This document shows, piece after piece, positions 9,001-17,565 of a DNA stretch of 64,000 nt (position 1 is the first letter of the stretch; the number at the start of each line of letters is the position of its first letter). The notes under the pieces were generated by a model, which did no database searches, had not been told where the DNA came from, and saw only the letters and a list, made by a program, of their open reading frames with translations. Location of the stretch: positions 1,612,001 to 1,676,000 of the forward strand of contig JCKJ01000001.1 in assembly GCA_000525025.1 (NCBI GenBank), in the 5' to 3' direction. The translations under genes and the position numbers were made by a program. The stretch is from Methylophilaceae bacterium 11. Its GTDB lineage: Bacteria; Pseudomonadota; Gammaproteobacteria; Burkholderiales; Methylophilaceae.

Positions 9001-10148
9001 TCTGTAATGTCTCGGATCACACACACAAAATTGCTGGCTGCATTATATTCATCCAGCACCGGCGTGATGGTGAGCTCGTTCAGGAACGGGTTTCCCTCTT
9101 TGTGGTAGCTGATGACTTCCCCAGAGAAAGAGAGATTCTGTGTAAGTCGTTGCTGAATTTCTAATAAGGCATCAGCATTGGTATGCGCCGAGTATAAAAA
9201 ATCCAAATGCTGCTCTTGCAAATCACTCAGCAAGTAACCAGTGATTCTAGTAAACGCATCATTGACCGCTACAATTTTCCGGTTGGCATCGGCCACCAAT
9301 ACACCCTGAGAGATGGCACGGAAAGCATAGGCATCAATCCGCAGCTTCTCTTGTGTTTTTTTCTGTTCGGTCACATCGCGCACCAACACAACATAGGTGT
9401 GCGCATCATCGTCTTTTACATTATTTACCACAGACAACTCAAACCAGCGTTTACCTTGCAAAATCTCCAAACTAAAATGCTTATCTTGAGAGCGTCCGTG
9501 CTGCTTAGCTTCTTGTATGGCGGCTAAAATCGCTTCACAAGCCTGCGATGGTAGAAACTCATGAATGGGTTCGCCCATAAAAGCATTCGGCGAAGCGGCC
9601 AACAGCTCTTGCGAGGCCGAATGCACCAATAGGCAAATGCCATGCTCATCGGATTCAAACAACAAATCCGGAATGGAACCCAGTTTTGCGTGTAATGCAA
9701 TGCCACCCATAATGGCCGCTTCTTTTAGCTGTTTATTCTCGGTAATATCTTTGATGTAACCGGTCCACAAGATACTGCCATCCGGCTCTAACTCAGGCGT
9801 AGAGTTGCCAAACAGCCAACGTACCCTGCCATCTGGCAAATGCACACGGAACTCGCACTGCCAAGCAGACAACTGTTGTGCAGATTGGCGGCCAGCCAAT
9901 ATAAAACGATCGTAATCACGTGGGTCAATGCGCGTAAGCAATGCGCTGGCATCGTCTTTTACGTCGTCAGGGTTAAGCGCAAACAGCTCTTTGATTTGTG
10001 GACTGGAGAATGGAATACTGGTGGATTTATCAGATTTCATCCGAAATTGATAAATCATACCTTGTAAGTGCAGGGTGATTTTTGAAAGCAGGTCTAAAGC
10101 GTGTTTGCCAGCTTTATCCACAGATGGGTCAGTAGGTTCCATATTCAA
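6003..10148 (-). CDS. Multi-PAS/GAF diguanylate cyclase-phosphodiesterase
   Basis: A 1381-residue soluble sensor predicted to make or break cyclic-di-GMP. Reading from the N-terminus I see about six PAS-like modules (roughly 27-140, 150-265, 270-390, 395-510, 525-640, 655-770), a GAF domain (about 790-940), a GGDEF domain with an intact RVGGDEF motif near 1030, and an EAL domain with EALIRW near 1154, SLDDFGTGYSSL and KIDQSF. The product-inhibition RxxD site before GGDEF reads QAAD, so it looks absent. No membrane segment is obvious. It sits between the stator genes and flgN on the opposite strand, which suggests but does not prove motility control. Both catalytic domains keep key residues, so net activity cannot be read from sequence. 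Confidence 0.92.
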   Translation of the reverse strand: MNMEPTDPSVDKAGKHALDLLSKITLHLQGMIYQFRMKSDKSTSIPFSSPQIKELFALNPDDVKDDASALLTRIDPRDYDRFILAGRQSAQQLSAWQCEFRVHLPDGRVRWLFGNSTPELEPDGSILWTGYIKDITENKQLKEAAIMGGIALHAKLGSIPDLLFESDEHGICLLVHSASQELLAASPNAFMGEPIHEFLPSQACEAILAAIQEAKQHGRSQDKHFSLEILQGKRWFELSVVNNVKDDDAHTYVVLVRDVTEQKKTQEKLRIDAYAFRAISQGVLVADANRKIVAVNDAFTRITGYLLSDLQEQHLDFLYSAHTNADALLEIQQRLTQNLSFSGEVISYHKEGNPFLNELTITPVLDEYNAASNFVCVIRDITEQNALHNAIEESRYLLVTVIDAAPSRIFWKDKHSRYLGCNKAFALEMGLSDPSEIYGKSDEDFFPSAHAEKFRQDDAAIMAAGVPKLFYEEEVTNSQGKHDWALKSKVPLSNARNEIIGLLGVFDIITERKQEQEKLRKTQHALLESSERYVDLYEFAPIGYLTVNEQGMVSEANWKARSILGIKRKELGKERFARYVAQQDKKYWQSQFAALKALQEGAELAFEIGLADEETGTHVDVKLTCVRTHVTEDHAMVRMTLFDITASKQADFELRQKEAYQRSLLDNFPFMVWLKDKDSRFLTVNEAFLHACGADTLEQVIGKTDSDFWPPDLADSYRSQDKAVMISREPKTLDAIIEVEGNRLWFEAYKSPVIVEDKVVGTVGFARDISNRRRISNYEQFRSRMLELVVREENLQVLLDSIVAGIEQLNPSMFCLIAMLAENGKQLTVVSALSLPEGFVDALEGMKIGMGMGSIGTAAFIKKRVIVEDVMTHPYWTKNREIAQKYGIGSSWAEPIIGAKGNVLGAFGIYHHEAHAPDEYDMILIEQSARLISIALERSESISKIAHLAYYDDVTGLPNRRFLFEQLKRSMAMNLESGANSALMYLDLDQFKTVNDSRGHDIGDMLLVEVANRLRANLQAADTIARVGGDEFVVLVENLSSELIEAAKQVEIVADRILKVLNKPFTIAKQKHHSSASVGITLFGQQKMDAEDVLQQSDIAMFQAKKAGRNTFRFFDPKMQANITALVGLETELRKAINECQLKLYYQVQVDHLGQPFGAEALIRWLHPERGMISPAEFIPLAEESGLIIPIGTWVLDTACAQIKAWQADPNTRELTLSVNISAKQFRQVDFVQQVKASIQKHGIDAMHLRLELTESMLLENVEETVEYMNALGQVGVQFSLDDFGTGYSSLQYLKRLPLYQLKIDQSFVRDIVTDSHDRTIVRTIIAMAQSMYIGVIAEGVETHEQRELLLTNGCRRYQGYFFGKPLPIEQFNAILKLSKQ

Positions 10149-10376
10149 CTTTCAATCTAATCAAGTCAAACGGATTTCTACTTGCTGCAATTGATAAGCC
10201 TACTTGTGTCAAGCCCATTTAATCTAGAAAACCACACGTATCTTCAAAAGCAACGATGTTCAACTTATTGTTTTTATTGTATAAACATACACTTGTTGAT
10301 GTATATTTATGGAGTAGATTTAAAGCAGAATGATGCTAACATTCTGGATGGTTGTCAATTGATTTGTAAAACTTTA

Positions 10377-10865
10377 TTAAACAACGAGTGAGCTGCGCAG
10401 ATAATGCTGTGATTTAGCTTGACCGTTTTTACCGTAGGTATCTGTGCGTACAGATTCGCCTTGTAAATGGCCTAACACCTGTTGGTTGCGATTGAAATGT
10501 TTATTGATGAGTACGCCGTTTAATCGATTCAATTCTTTTGCTTGCACTAAAGCCTTCTGAAAAGTTTCCCAAGCGCGGTTCAATATTGGCTTGGCTTGCG
10601 CTTTTAACCATTGTGCCATGCCTTTTTCATTCGCTTCGTAGCCTTGCTGTGCCAATGCATCATAGCGATTCTTAGCTGCAACGCTCAACTGCTGCAACAG
10701 CACCAAACGTTTATCAATCAGTTGTTCGATTGCATCAATGTCAGACACCACTAATGCAGCCTGCTCTTTTTGCAAATCAGACAATAGTTGATTCACCAAT
10801 AAGGCATCTTGTTCAAACGTGATTGCCGAACGTGATGCTTGTGCTGCTGATGATGGTGCGTGCAT
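10377..10865 (-). CDS. flgN: FlgN, chaperone for FlgK and FlgL
   Basis: Cytoplasmic export chaperone for the hook-associated proteins, 162 residues, predicted almost wholly helical. The family is weakly conserved; the call rests on the helical pattern (LLVNQLLSDLQKEQAAL near the start, DIDAIEQLIDKRLVLLQQLS following) and on position immediately after flgM. A GAGGTT ribosome site lies upstream of the start, which is 13 bp from the flgM stop. Confidence 0.85.
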   Translation of the reverse strand: MHAPSSAAQASRSAITFEQDALLVNQLLSDLQKEQAALVVSDIDAIEQLIDKRLVLLQQLSVAAKNRYDALAQQGYEANEKGMAQWLKAQAKPILNRAWETFQKALVQAKELNRLNGVLINKHFNRNQQVLGHLQGESVRTDTYGKNGQAKSQHYLRSSLVV

Positions 10866-10878
10866 AAATAACCTCGAT

Positions 10879-11211
10879 TTATTTGTTTTTCAGCAAATCT
10901 TTCACAGTATCAATCAAGCCATCCGCTACTTTTTCTGAATTGACTTTAAATTGACCACTTTCAATCGCCGATTTGATGGCATTGACTTTTTCTGTATCAA
11001 ACACGCCAGAAGTGGAGACTTCTGAAGCAATTGCTTGCAGTTGTACAGACATAGGAGACAAGGTGACATTTTCGCTTGATGCAGCCGCGACTGTAGACTT
11101 GTTGTCAGCTACACCACCTGTACTGGAACGCTTGCCAGCACTTGCTTTGTCAGCACTCAGTGTATCTACACCGTGCTCCAGTTTATTTTTGATGGAATCA
11201 TTAATTTTCAT
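10879..11211 (-). CDS. flgM: FlgM, anti-sigma-28 factor
   Basis: Small exported inhibitor of FliA; its export after hook completion releases late transcription. The 110-residue product begins with the typical MKINDSIKN, has a low-complexity Ser/Ala-rich middle and a C-terminal sigma-binding region ending DTVKDLLKNK. I chose the ATG at 11211 over an upstream ATG at 11244 because AAGGA sits 8 bp before it and because MKIN is the family start. A strong sigma-28 promoter lies about 80 bp upstream (11292-11318), consistent with FliA-dependent control of its own inhibitor. Confidence 0.92.
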   Translation of the reverse strand: MKINDSIKNKLEHGVDTLSADKASAGKRSSTGGVADNKSTVAAASSENVTLSPMSVQLQAIASEVSTSGVFDTEKVNAIKSAIESGQFKVNSEKVADGLIDTVKDLLKNK

Positions 11212-11291
11212 GGTGAAATCCTTTTCGCGAAACACTATGCTCAATCTGCCTAGGTAATCTATGTATTGATTAATACATCTCTATATGAGTG

Positions 11292-11318
11292 GTATCGGCA
11301 TAGTTTAAGCGAACTTTA
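11292..11318 (-). promoter_or_regulatory. Sigma-28 (FliA) promoter for flgM-flgN
   Basis: On the minus strand the -35 element is TAAAGTTC (11318-11311), then an 11-bp spacer, then GCCGATAC (11299-11292). This matches the FliA consensus TAAAGTTT-N11-GCCGATAA at 14 of 16 positions with the exact spacing. Confidence 0.85.
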
Positions 11319-11406
11319 ATCCTTTGTGATGATTTTTTTAATTCCCACTAGTTTAACTTAACTTTTTAAAATTAAACTATTTAATTCAACATATTAAATA
11401 AACTAA

Positions 11407-12177
11407 TTAATAGTTTACTTCAACTTTTCCACCGGTACGGGCAATGCCTGAAATGTACTGCCCATTACTGACTTTAACCTGTACTACCTGACCATCACTG
11501 GCCTTTGCCATGGCTTGACCTTCTGCTGAGACAGAAAACCCCTGTCCTTGCGAGATCACCATCACCATTTGCCCCTGCTGCACTACCGGGCTGGCTTTTA
11601 ACATGTCTTGTCGTAGCACAGTGCCTGCACGCATGGAGATATTTGCGGTACGTCCAACAGCTTGACTGGCTTCTGTGAAAATACCCGCTGGCAATTGCGT
11701 TAAATCACCAGTCTCAAACATCATGTCTTGTGCAGTAATTTGCTGACCTTGCACCAATGGATTTACAGCGACCAAATATTGCGCTTGTACGCTCACAGTT
11801 GCTTGCACATAAATCGTCCACTGTGGTGATGCGCAACGCACACCCACGCTGGTCTTGCCCCATGGGCGACTGCCACTGGGAATAAATACATTAACGTCAC
11901 CACATGCGGCTAACTTGAGGTTAGGATCAATGGCACCGGCTTTGATATCGACTTTGCCAGGGTACCCGACCGTTTGCACGGCTAAGAATGCAATGATTTT
12001 TTCTTTGATTAGGGCTAGATTTTGTTTGTTGGGTACCTGCTCATAGGCTGCCACGCGGGTAGCCCCCGCCTCTTCTGCAAAAGATAATGGACTCACCATC
12101 ATGCAAGCCGCGCTACAAACGCATGTCAACCACATGATTTTAAATGACTTTCTACTGATCATTTGCATAATCAACAT
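11407..12177 (-). CDS. flgA: FlgA, P-ring assembly chaperone
   Basis: Periplasmic chaperone for FlgI in P-ring assembly. The protein has a cleavable signal (hydrophobic run about 14-33 ending SFAEEA) and the SAF/FlgA C-terminal domain (NPLVQGQQITAQDM, then MRAGTVLRQDMLKASPVVQQGQMV). Length 256 as called; ATGs at 12168 and 12162 are alternative starts and none has a strong ribosome site, so the exact start is uncertain. It is divergent from flgB. Confidence 0.92.
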   Translation of the reverse strand: MLIMQMISRKSFKIMWLTCVCSAACMMVSPLSFAEEAGATRVAAYEQVPNKQNLALIKEKIIAFLAVQTVGYPGKVDIKAGAIDPNLKLAACGDVNVFIPSGSRPWGKTSVGVRCASPQWTIYVQATVSVQAQYLVAVNPLVQGQQITAQDMMFETGDLTQLPAGIFTEASQAVGRTANISMRAGTVLRQDMLKASPVVQQGQMVMVISQGQGFSVSAEGQAMAKASDGQVVQVKVSNGQYISGIARTGGKVEVNY

Positions 12178-12372
12178 CCATATCTAGATTGAATTAATGA
12201 TGCATTCTACGCATTTGCCGTACAACTAAAGGCAAGAAAAGGACGGGTTTTATCCGTTTACTTGCAAAATCAAATAGCAGGTATGCGTCTTAAACTTACG
12301 GCAAGACTGATACAAGAATACCCAATAAATAGGCATAAGCGCTTACTCGGTGTTCGATGGAAGGAATTGCAG

Positions 12373-12798
12373 ATGTTAAATAAATTAGATGCGGCTTTAA
12401 GTTTTCACCAAAACGCGCTACGGGTGCGTAGCCAACGCCAAGAAGTGATTGCGGCCAACATTGCCAATGCGGATACGCCCAATTACAAGGCGCGCGATAT
12501 CGATTTTAAATCGGCTATGCAAAACGCACTGACGCAAGGCAGCCAGATGCAAGGCGCGGTAAGCGATGGCTTGAGCAAAACCTCATCCATGCATATCAAT
12601 GGCGCAGGTAACAACACATCTGCCGGACCCAATGAGCCGCTGTTCAGGCCGATTATCCAAGGCAGCGTGGATGGCAATACGGTTGATATGGATGTGGAGC
12701 GTAATCAATTTGTAGATAACGGCCTGCGTTATGAAGCCAGCCTGACCATGATTAACGGTCAGATTAAAAAGATGCTTACGGCCATCACCGGCCAGTAA
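12373..12798 (+). CDS. flgB: FlgB, flagellar proximal rod protein
   Basis: Rod protein that opens the flgBCDEFGHIJKL block. The start at 12373 gives 141 residues beginning MLNKLDAALSFHQNALRVRSQRQEV, the family start, and is preceded by AAGGA; the 37-residue upstream extension that is open to 12262 has no homology-like character. The rod signature ANIANADTPNYKARDIDF is at about 27-44. FlgC follows after 21 bp. Confidence 0.95.
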   Translation: MLNKLDAALSFHQNALRVRSQRQEVIAANIANADTPNYKARDIDFKSAMQNALTQGSQMQGAVSDGLSKTSSMHINGAGNNTSAGPNEPLFRPIIQGSVDGNTVDMDVERNQFVDNGLRYEASLTMINGQIKKMLTAITGQ

Positions 12799-12819
12799 TT
12801 TTCCTTTATAAAGGAGTGA

Positions 12820-13227
12820 ATGATGTCTTTATTTAACGTATTTAATATTTCCGGTTCCGCCATGAGCGCGCAATCGCAGCGCTTAAACACAGTCGCCAGC
12901 AATTTGGCCAATGCCGATAGCGCCACCAGCGCCAATGGCAAACCTTACAAAGCCAAGCAAGTCGTGTTCAGCGCAATACCCAGCGCCTCACCTGCTGCCA
13001 ATGGCGTTAAAGTCAATAAAGTGGTTGAGGATAACTCGCCTGGCAAAGTGGTGTACGACCCCAAGCATCCACTAGCAGATGAAAAAGGCTATGTGACGAT
13101 GCCGAATGTGAATGTGACCGAAGAAATGGTCAACATGATTTCGGCCTCTCGTGCTTACCAAAACAATGTAGAAACCATGAATGCGGCTAAAACAATGCTG
13201 ATGAAAACACTCAGCCTTGGCCAATAA
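12820..13227 (+). CDS. flgC: FlgC, flagellar proximal rod protein
   Basis: Proximal rod subunit, 135 residues, the family's usual length. N-terminal rod motif [28 protein letters not shown] and C-terminal [26 protein letters not shown] are typical. AAGGAG lies just upstream; two consecutive ATGs (12820, 12823) are equally possible starts. Confidence 0.95.
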   Translation: MMSLFNVFNISGSAMSAQSQRLNTVASNLANADSATSANGKPYKAKQVVFSAIPSASPAANGVKVNKVVEDNSPGKVVYDPKHPLADEKGYVTMPNVNVTEEMVNMISASRAYQNNVETMNAAKTMLMKTLSLGQ

Positions 13228-13270
13228 ATATTACTGATCCATCTAGCCCTATTTAGACAAGGAAACCCAA

Positions 13271-13942
13271 ATGACAACCGTACAAACCAATGCACCGTCT
13301 CAAACGTTATTAGATAACGTCAATGGTACTAAAAAGACCAATACCTCGACCGTAGGTGATGTTCAAGATCGTTTTATGACGCTGCTGGTGACGCAGATGA
13401 AAAACCAAGACCCTTTGAACCCAATGGATAACGCACAGGTCACCAGTCAAATGGCGCAGCTATCTACTGTGACGGGCATTGATAAATTAAACGAAACCAT
13501 GTCGGCATTAATTTCAAGCGTACAAGTGGGTCAGTCTTACCAAGCCTCCGGCATGATTGGGCACAATGTATTGGTCTCCGGCAACACGCTATCTACAGAG
13601 GGCGCAGGCGCTTACTTTGGTGTGGAGCTACCGGTTGGGGCAGACAAATTATCTATCACCATTAAAGATGCTGCAGGCAACACTGTGCGTAATGTTGAAC
13701 TAGGCGCACAAAGCGAAGGCACTTTACCACTGACTTGGGATGGCAAAACCAATGATGGCGCCGTTGCAGCCACTGGCGATTACAAAATTGAAGTAAGCGC
13801 CACAATTGGCGGCCAAGCAGTAGATGCCGCTGCACTCAGCTACGCCAAGGTATTAAGCGTTTCTAACATCAATGGCGGCATTAAGCTCAATTTAAGCAAT
13901 AACAGCTCAGTCAACACGGCTGATGTGAAAGAGATTTTTTAG
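13271..13942 (+). CDS. flgD: FlgD, hook cap and scaffolding protein
   Basis: Cap protein that directs hook polymerisation. The 223-residue protein has the conserved N-terminal FMTLLVTQMKNQDPLNPMDNAQVTSQMAQLSTVTGI (about 33-68), the central Tudor/FlgD-Ig region (LPLTWDGKTNDGAVAATGDYKI) and no signal peptide, as expected for a type III substrate. An AAGGAAA site precedes the start and flgE follows. Confidence 0.95.
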   Translation: MTTVQTNAPSQTLLDNVNGTKKTNTSTVGDVQDRFMTLLVTQMKNQDPLNPMDNAQVTSQMAQLSTVTGIDKLNETMSALISSVQVGQSYQASGMIGHNVLVSGNTLSTEGAGAYFGVELPVGADKLSITIKDAAGNTVRNVELGAQSEGTLPLTWDGKTNDGAVAATGDYKIEVSATIGGQAVDAAALSYAKVLSVSNINGGIKLNLSNNSSVNTADVKEIF

Positions 13943-13998
13943 TCATTAAGTTTGTGTCACCCACCCATATTTATTTGTATCAGTTTTAGGAGAACACC

Positions 13999-15222
13999 AT
14001 GAGTTTTCAACAAGGTTTAAGCGGATTAAACGCAGCATCAAAAACATTAGAAGTGATTGGCAACAACGTATCGAATGCCAACACGGTTGGTTTTAAACAA
14101 TCACGTGCTGAGTTTGCCGATGTATTTGCTAATTCACTGACTGGCAGCGGCACTTCACAAATTGGGATCGGTACTAAAATTTCCACAGTGGCGCAGCAAT
14201 TTACACAAGGCAATATCACTGGCACTAATAACCCTTTAGATATTGCGATTAATGGCGGTGGCTTCTTCCGCATGAGCAATGATGGTGCGATTACTTATAC
14301 TCGCAATGGTCAATTCCAGATGGATAAAGCTGGCTATATTGTGAATAGCGAAGGCAACCGCTTAACTGGCTATACTGCGGATGCTGCAGGCGTACTATCA
14401 GCAGGGGCTCCCTCAGAACTCAACATCAATACGTCTGATTTACAACCAGAGGCCACCACTGAAGTCACTGGGATGGTGAACTTGGACTCTAGAAAAACTG
14501 CGTTGACTGCTGCTGGTTTTGATCCTGCAGATCCAACAACCTATCATAACTCTACTGCAGTCACGGTGTTTGATAGCTTAGGTAACGCACATAATGTACA
14601 AAGCTTTTTTGTAAAAACTGGCGCTGGCACATGGGATGTATTTACCACAGCAGATGGCGTACCTACCACGACGTTGCCTACCCCTACTTCAACACTTACA
14701 TTTAGCGGCACAGGTGTTGCACCTACTTCCGCACCTGCATTACCTACCGTTGGCTTTACACCTACCACCGGCGCAAACCCTGTTTCACTGACATTAGATT
14801 ACAGCGACAGCACACAATTTGGCTCAGACTTTAGCGTGAGCGCGCCTAAAAAAGACGGCTACTCCTCAGGCAGCTTGGCCAGTTTTAGTACCAGCAACAA
14901 CGGCATGATTATTGGCCGTTATACCAATGGTGAATCACGTGTATTAGGCCAAGTAGTATTGGCCAACTTTGCCAATCCTAACGGTTTGCAATCATTGGGT
15001 GGTAACGCTTGGGCAGAAAGCGGCACTTCTGGGGATCCATTGGTTGGCCCGCCAAACACTGGCAGTTTTGGTGTATTGCAATCTTCAGCAGTTGAAGACT
15101 CCAACGTCGACCTCACGGCAGAACTGGTCAATATGATTACGGCACAACGTGTTTATCAAGCCAATGCGCAAACCATTAAAACGCAAGACCAAGTATTACA
15201 AACCTTGGTGAACTTACGCTAA
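13999..15222 (+). CDS. flgE: FlgE, flagellar hook protein
   Basis: Structural subunit of the hook, 407 residues. N-terminal SFQQGLSGLNAASKTLEVIGNNVSNANTVGFKQSRAEFAD and C-terminal AELVNMITAQRVYQANAQTIKTQDQVLQTL form the D0 coiled coil; the central region is the surface-exposed D1/D2 part, rich in Thr, Pro and Gly (about 210-265). Ribosome site AGGAGAA is 6 bp upstream. Confidence 0.95.
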   Translation: MSFQQGLSGLNAASKTLEVIGNNVSNANTVGFKQSRAEFADVFANSLTGSGTSQIGIGTKISTVAQQFTQGNITGTNNPLDIAINGGGFFRMSNDGAITYTRNGQFQMDKAGYIVNSEGNRLTGYTADAAGVLSAGAPSELNINTSDLQPEATTEVTGMVNLDSRKTALTAAGFDPADPTTYHNSTAVTVFDSLGNAHNVQSFFVKTGAGTWDVFTTADGVPTTTLPTPTSTLTFSGTGVAPTSAPALPTVGFTPTTGANPVSLTLDYSDSTQFGSDFSVSAPKKDGYSSGSLASFSTSNNGMIIGRYTNGESRVLGQVVLANFANPNGLQSLGGNAWAESGTSGDPLVGPPNTGSFGVLQSSAVEDSNVDLTAELVNMITAQRVYQANAQTIKTQDQVLQTLVNLR

Positions 15223-15270
15223 TTCAATTAATTAGCGCTAATAGCTAAAAGTGCTTTAAAGGAGTAGACG

Positions 15271-16011
15271 ATGGATAAAATGATATACACGGCCATGACA
15301 GGCGCAAAACATATCCTAGAACAACAGGCGACGACTGCGCACAACCTTGCCAATGCCACCTCTACTGGCTTTAAAGCACAAGTGGATTCGTTCCGTGCTG
15401 TGCCAATTATCGGCCAAGGCCTGCCTACACGCGCTTTTGTGGTGGATTCCACCGTGGGTGCGGATTTCAACTCCGGTGCGATTGAGCACACTGGCCGTGA
15501 TTTAGATGTCGCAGTACAAGGCAATGGCTGGCTGGTAGTACAACGCCCGGATGGCTCTGAAGGTTACACCCGCAACGGCGCGCTTAAAGTCAATGAAAAT
15601 GGCGTATTGCAAACCTCTAATGGCCTGACAGTCATGGGCGATGGCGGCCCCATCAGCATTCCACCCGATGTGACTGTATCGATTGGTAAAGACGGTACTA
15701 TTTCATCGGTCTCTAACAACACCCTACCCGGCCCCTCTAGCGTCATTGGTCGTTTAAAATTGGTGAATCCCGATCTGAATAACCTGAAGCGTTCTGAAGA
15801 AGGTGTATTTGTCACCAAAAACGGCACGCCTGCACCTGCAGACGCCAATGTCAGCGTGGTCGGTGGCGCATTAGAAAGCAGCAACGTCAATGTCGTGGAC
15901 TCTATGGTCAACATGATTAGCTTAGCCCGCCAGTTTGAAATGCAGATGAAATTGGTATCAAGTGCTGAGAATAACGCCAATAAAGCCAGTCAACTCTTCA
16001 ATATGAGTTAG
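15271..16011 (+). CDS. flgF: FlgF, distal/proximal rod protein
   Basis: Rod protein of the FlgE/F/G family, 246 residues, the expected length. It starts MDKMIYTAMTGAKHILEQQATTAHNLANATSTGFKAQ and ends with the typical helix SMVNMISLARQFEMQMKLVSSAENNANKASQLFNMS. AAAGGAG lies before the start; it is followed by its close paralogue flgG. Confidence 0.95.
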   Translation: MDKMIYTAMTGAKHILEQQATTAHNLANATSTGFKAQVDSFRAVPIIGQGLPTRAFVVDSTVGADFNSGAIEHTGRDLDVAVQGNGWLVVQRPDGSEGYTRNGALKVNENGVLQTSNGLTVMGDGGPISIPPDVTVSIGKDGTISSVSNNTLPGPSSVIGRLKLVNPDLNNLKRSEEGVFVTKNGTPAPADANVSVVGGALESSNVNVVDSMVNMISLARQFEMQMKLVSSAENNANKASQLFNMS

Positions 16012-16079
16012 TTATGCCTGTATTAACATGGTGATAAGGTTAAGCAAATTGCTTACAACGCTATGTGAAAGGATGCATG

Positions 16080-16862
16080 ATGATACGCTCACTTTGGATT
16101 TCAAAAACCGGTTTAGACGCGCAACAAACGCAAATGGATGTGATTGCCAATAACTTGGCTAACGTCAGTACCAGTGGGTTTAAACGCTCACGCGCCGTAT
16201 TTGAAGATTTGCTCTATCAAAACATTCGCCAGCCTGGCGCGCAATCCTCACAGCAAACACAATTGCCCTCCGGCTTACAAATAGGTACTGGGGTAAAACC
16301 AGTAGCCACTGAGCGTATTTTTACGCAAGGCAACTTACAACTCACCAGCAACGATAAAGACGTGGCGATTCAAGGCCAAGGATTCTTTCAAGTACTGCTG
16401 CCAGATGGCACTACGGCTTATACCCGTGATGGTTCTTTTCAAATGGATAGTCAAGGTCAATTAGTCACCTCTAGCGGCTTTCCGGTACAACCTGCCATTA
16501 CCATTCCAGCCAATGCACAAAGTCTCACCATTGGGCGTGATGGCGTGGTATCGGTGACCACCGCAGGTGCTACTGCGGCCACCCAAATTGGTCAGCTACA
16601 ACTCGCCACGTTTATTAATCCGGCCGGCCTCATGGCTAAAGGCGAAAACTTGTATGTGGAAACCACGGCTTCTGGCAATGCCAACACCAATAACCCAGGT
16701 AGTAATGGCGCTGGTTTGCTGACACAAGGCTATGTAGAGACTTCTAACGTGAATGTGGTGGAAGAGCTGGTCAACATGATTCAAACGCAACGTGCGTATG
16801 AGATCAACAGCAAAGCCATTACTACGTCTGACCAAATGCTACAAAAACTCACGCAAATGTAA
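16080..16862 (+). CDS. flgG: FlgG, distal rod protein
   Basis: Major distal-rod subunit, 260 residues from the chosen start [29 protein letters not shown]. The ATG at 16080 sits 6 bp after AAAGGA and gives the family N-terminus; an ATG at 16077 and a GTG at 16065 are also in frame. C-terminus [34 protein letters not shown] is nearly invariant in the family. Confidence 0.96.
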   Translation: MIRSLWISKTGLDAQQTQMDVIANNLANVSTSGFKRSRAVFEDLLYQNIRQPGAQSSQQTQLPSGLQIGTGVKPVATERIFTQGNLQLTSNDKDVAIQGQGFFQVLLPDGTTAYTRDGSFQMDSQGQLVTSSGFPVQPAITIPANAQSLTIGRDGVVSVTTAGATAATQIGQLQLATFINPAGLMAKGENLYVETTASGNANTNNPGSNGAGLLTQGYVETSNVNVVEELVNMIQTQRAYEINSKAITTSDQMLQKLTQM

Positions 16863-16891
16863 TGGTTGTTTAACCACCTAGCGAGATGCAT

Positions 16892-17554
16892 ATGAACAAG
16901 TTATTGAAATACGTATTACTGATAGCGACCATGGCCATATTAGGCGCATGCTCCATTACGCCAGATAGCATCGTGAAACAGCCAACCACGGCCAGACCAC
17001 AAGCCGCTGCTGCAGTACCTGTGAAATCCGGTGCGATTTTTAATCAAGCCGCTTACCGCCCTTTATTTGAAGATCGTCGCCCACGTTATGTAGGTGATAC
17101 CGTCACGGTGACGATTGCAGAAAATACCTCTGCTACCAAAGCAGGTGGGAGTTCCGGCAGCAAAGACGGCGAAATTGATGCTTCCATTGCTTCCTTCTTA
17201 GGCAAAGCTATTCCAAAAGCCACTATGTCTGCAAGCTCAGCTAGCAGCTATGAAGACAAAGCCGCGGCCAATTCTAGTAACGTATTTAATGGTGCCGTGA
17301 CTGCTACAGTGGTCGAAGTGTTACCCAATGGCTTCTTAGTGGTGAGTGGTGAGAAACAAATCTCGCTGGATAAAGGCACAGAGTTTGTACGCTTCTCCGG
17401 TGTGGTCAATCCAGACACGATTACGATTGGTAACGTAGTGAGCTCTACAAAAATTGCAGATGCACGTATTGAATACCGTACGAACAGCAAAATTGATGCG
17501 GCAGAGGTTGCCTCTATGTTCGCACGTTTCTTCTTGAGTATCAGCGCACTGTAA
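16892..17554 (+). CDS. flgH: FlgH, L-ring lipoprotein
   Basis: Outer-membrane L-ring subunit. A lipoprotein signal ends in the lipobox LGAC (Cys near residue 20 from the ATG at 16892). The conserved FEDRRPRYVGDTVTVTIAENTSATK block follows at about 54-78 and the C-terminus is ASMFARFFLSISAL. The ATG at 16886 is an alternative but leaves no room for the GCGAG ribosome site. Confidence 0.95.
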   Translation: MNKLLKYVLLIATMAILGACSITPDSIVKQPTTARPQAAAAVPVKSGAIFNQAAYRPLFEDRRPRYVGDTVTVTIAENTSATKAGGSSGSKDGEIDASIASFLGKAIPKATMSASSASSYEDKAAANSSNVFNGAVTATVVEVLPNGFLVVSGEKQISLDKGTEFVRFSGVVNPDTITIGNVVSSTKIADARIEYRTNSKIDAAEVASMFARFFLSISAL

Positions 17555-17565
17555 GGACCTATCCC

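Noticed and set aside
12196-12372. Possible sigma-54 promoter before flgB
   Set aside because: TTGC near 12262 has no GG at the needed -24 spacing.
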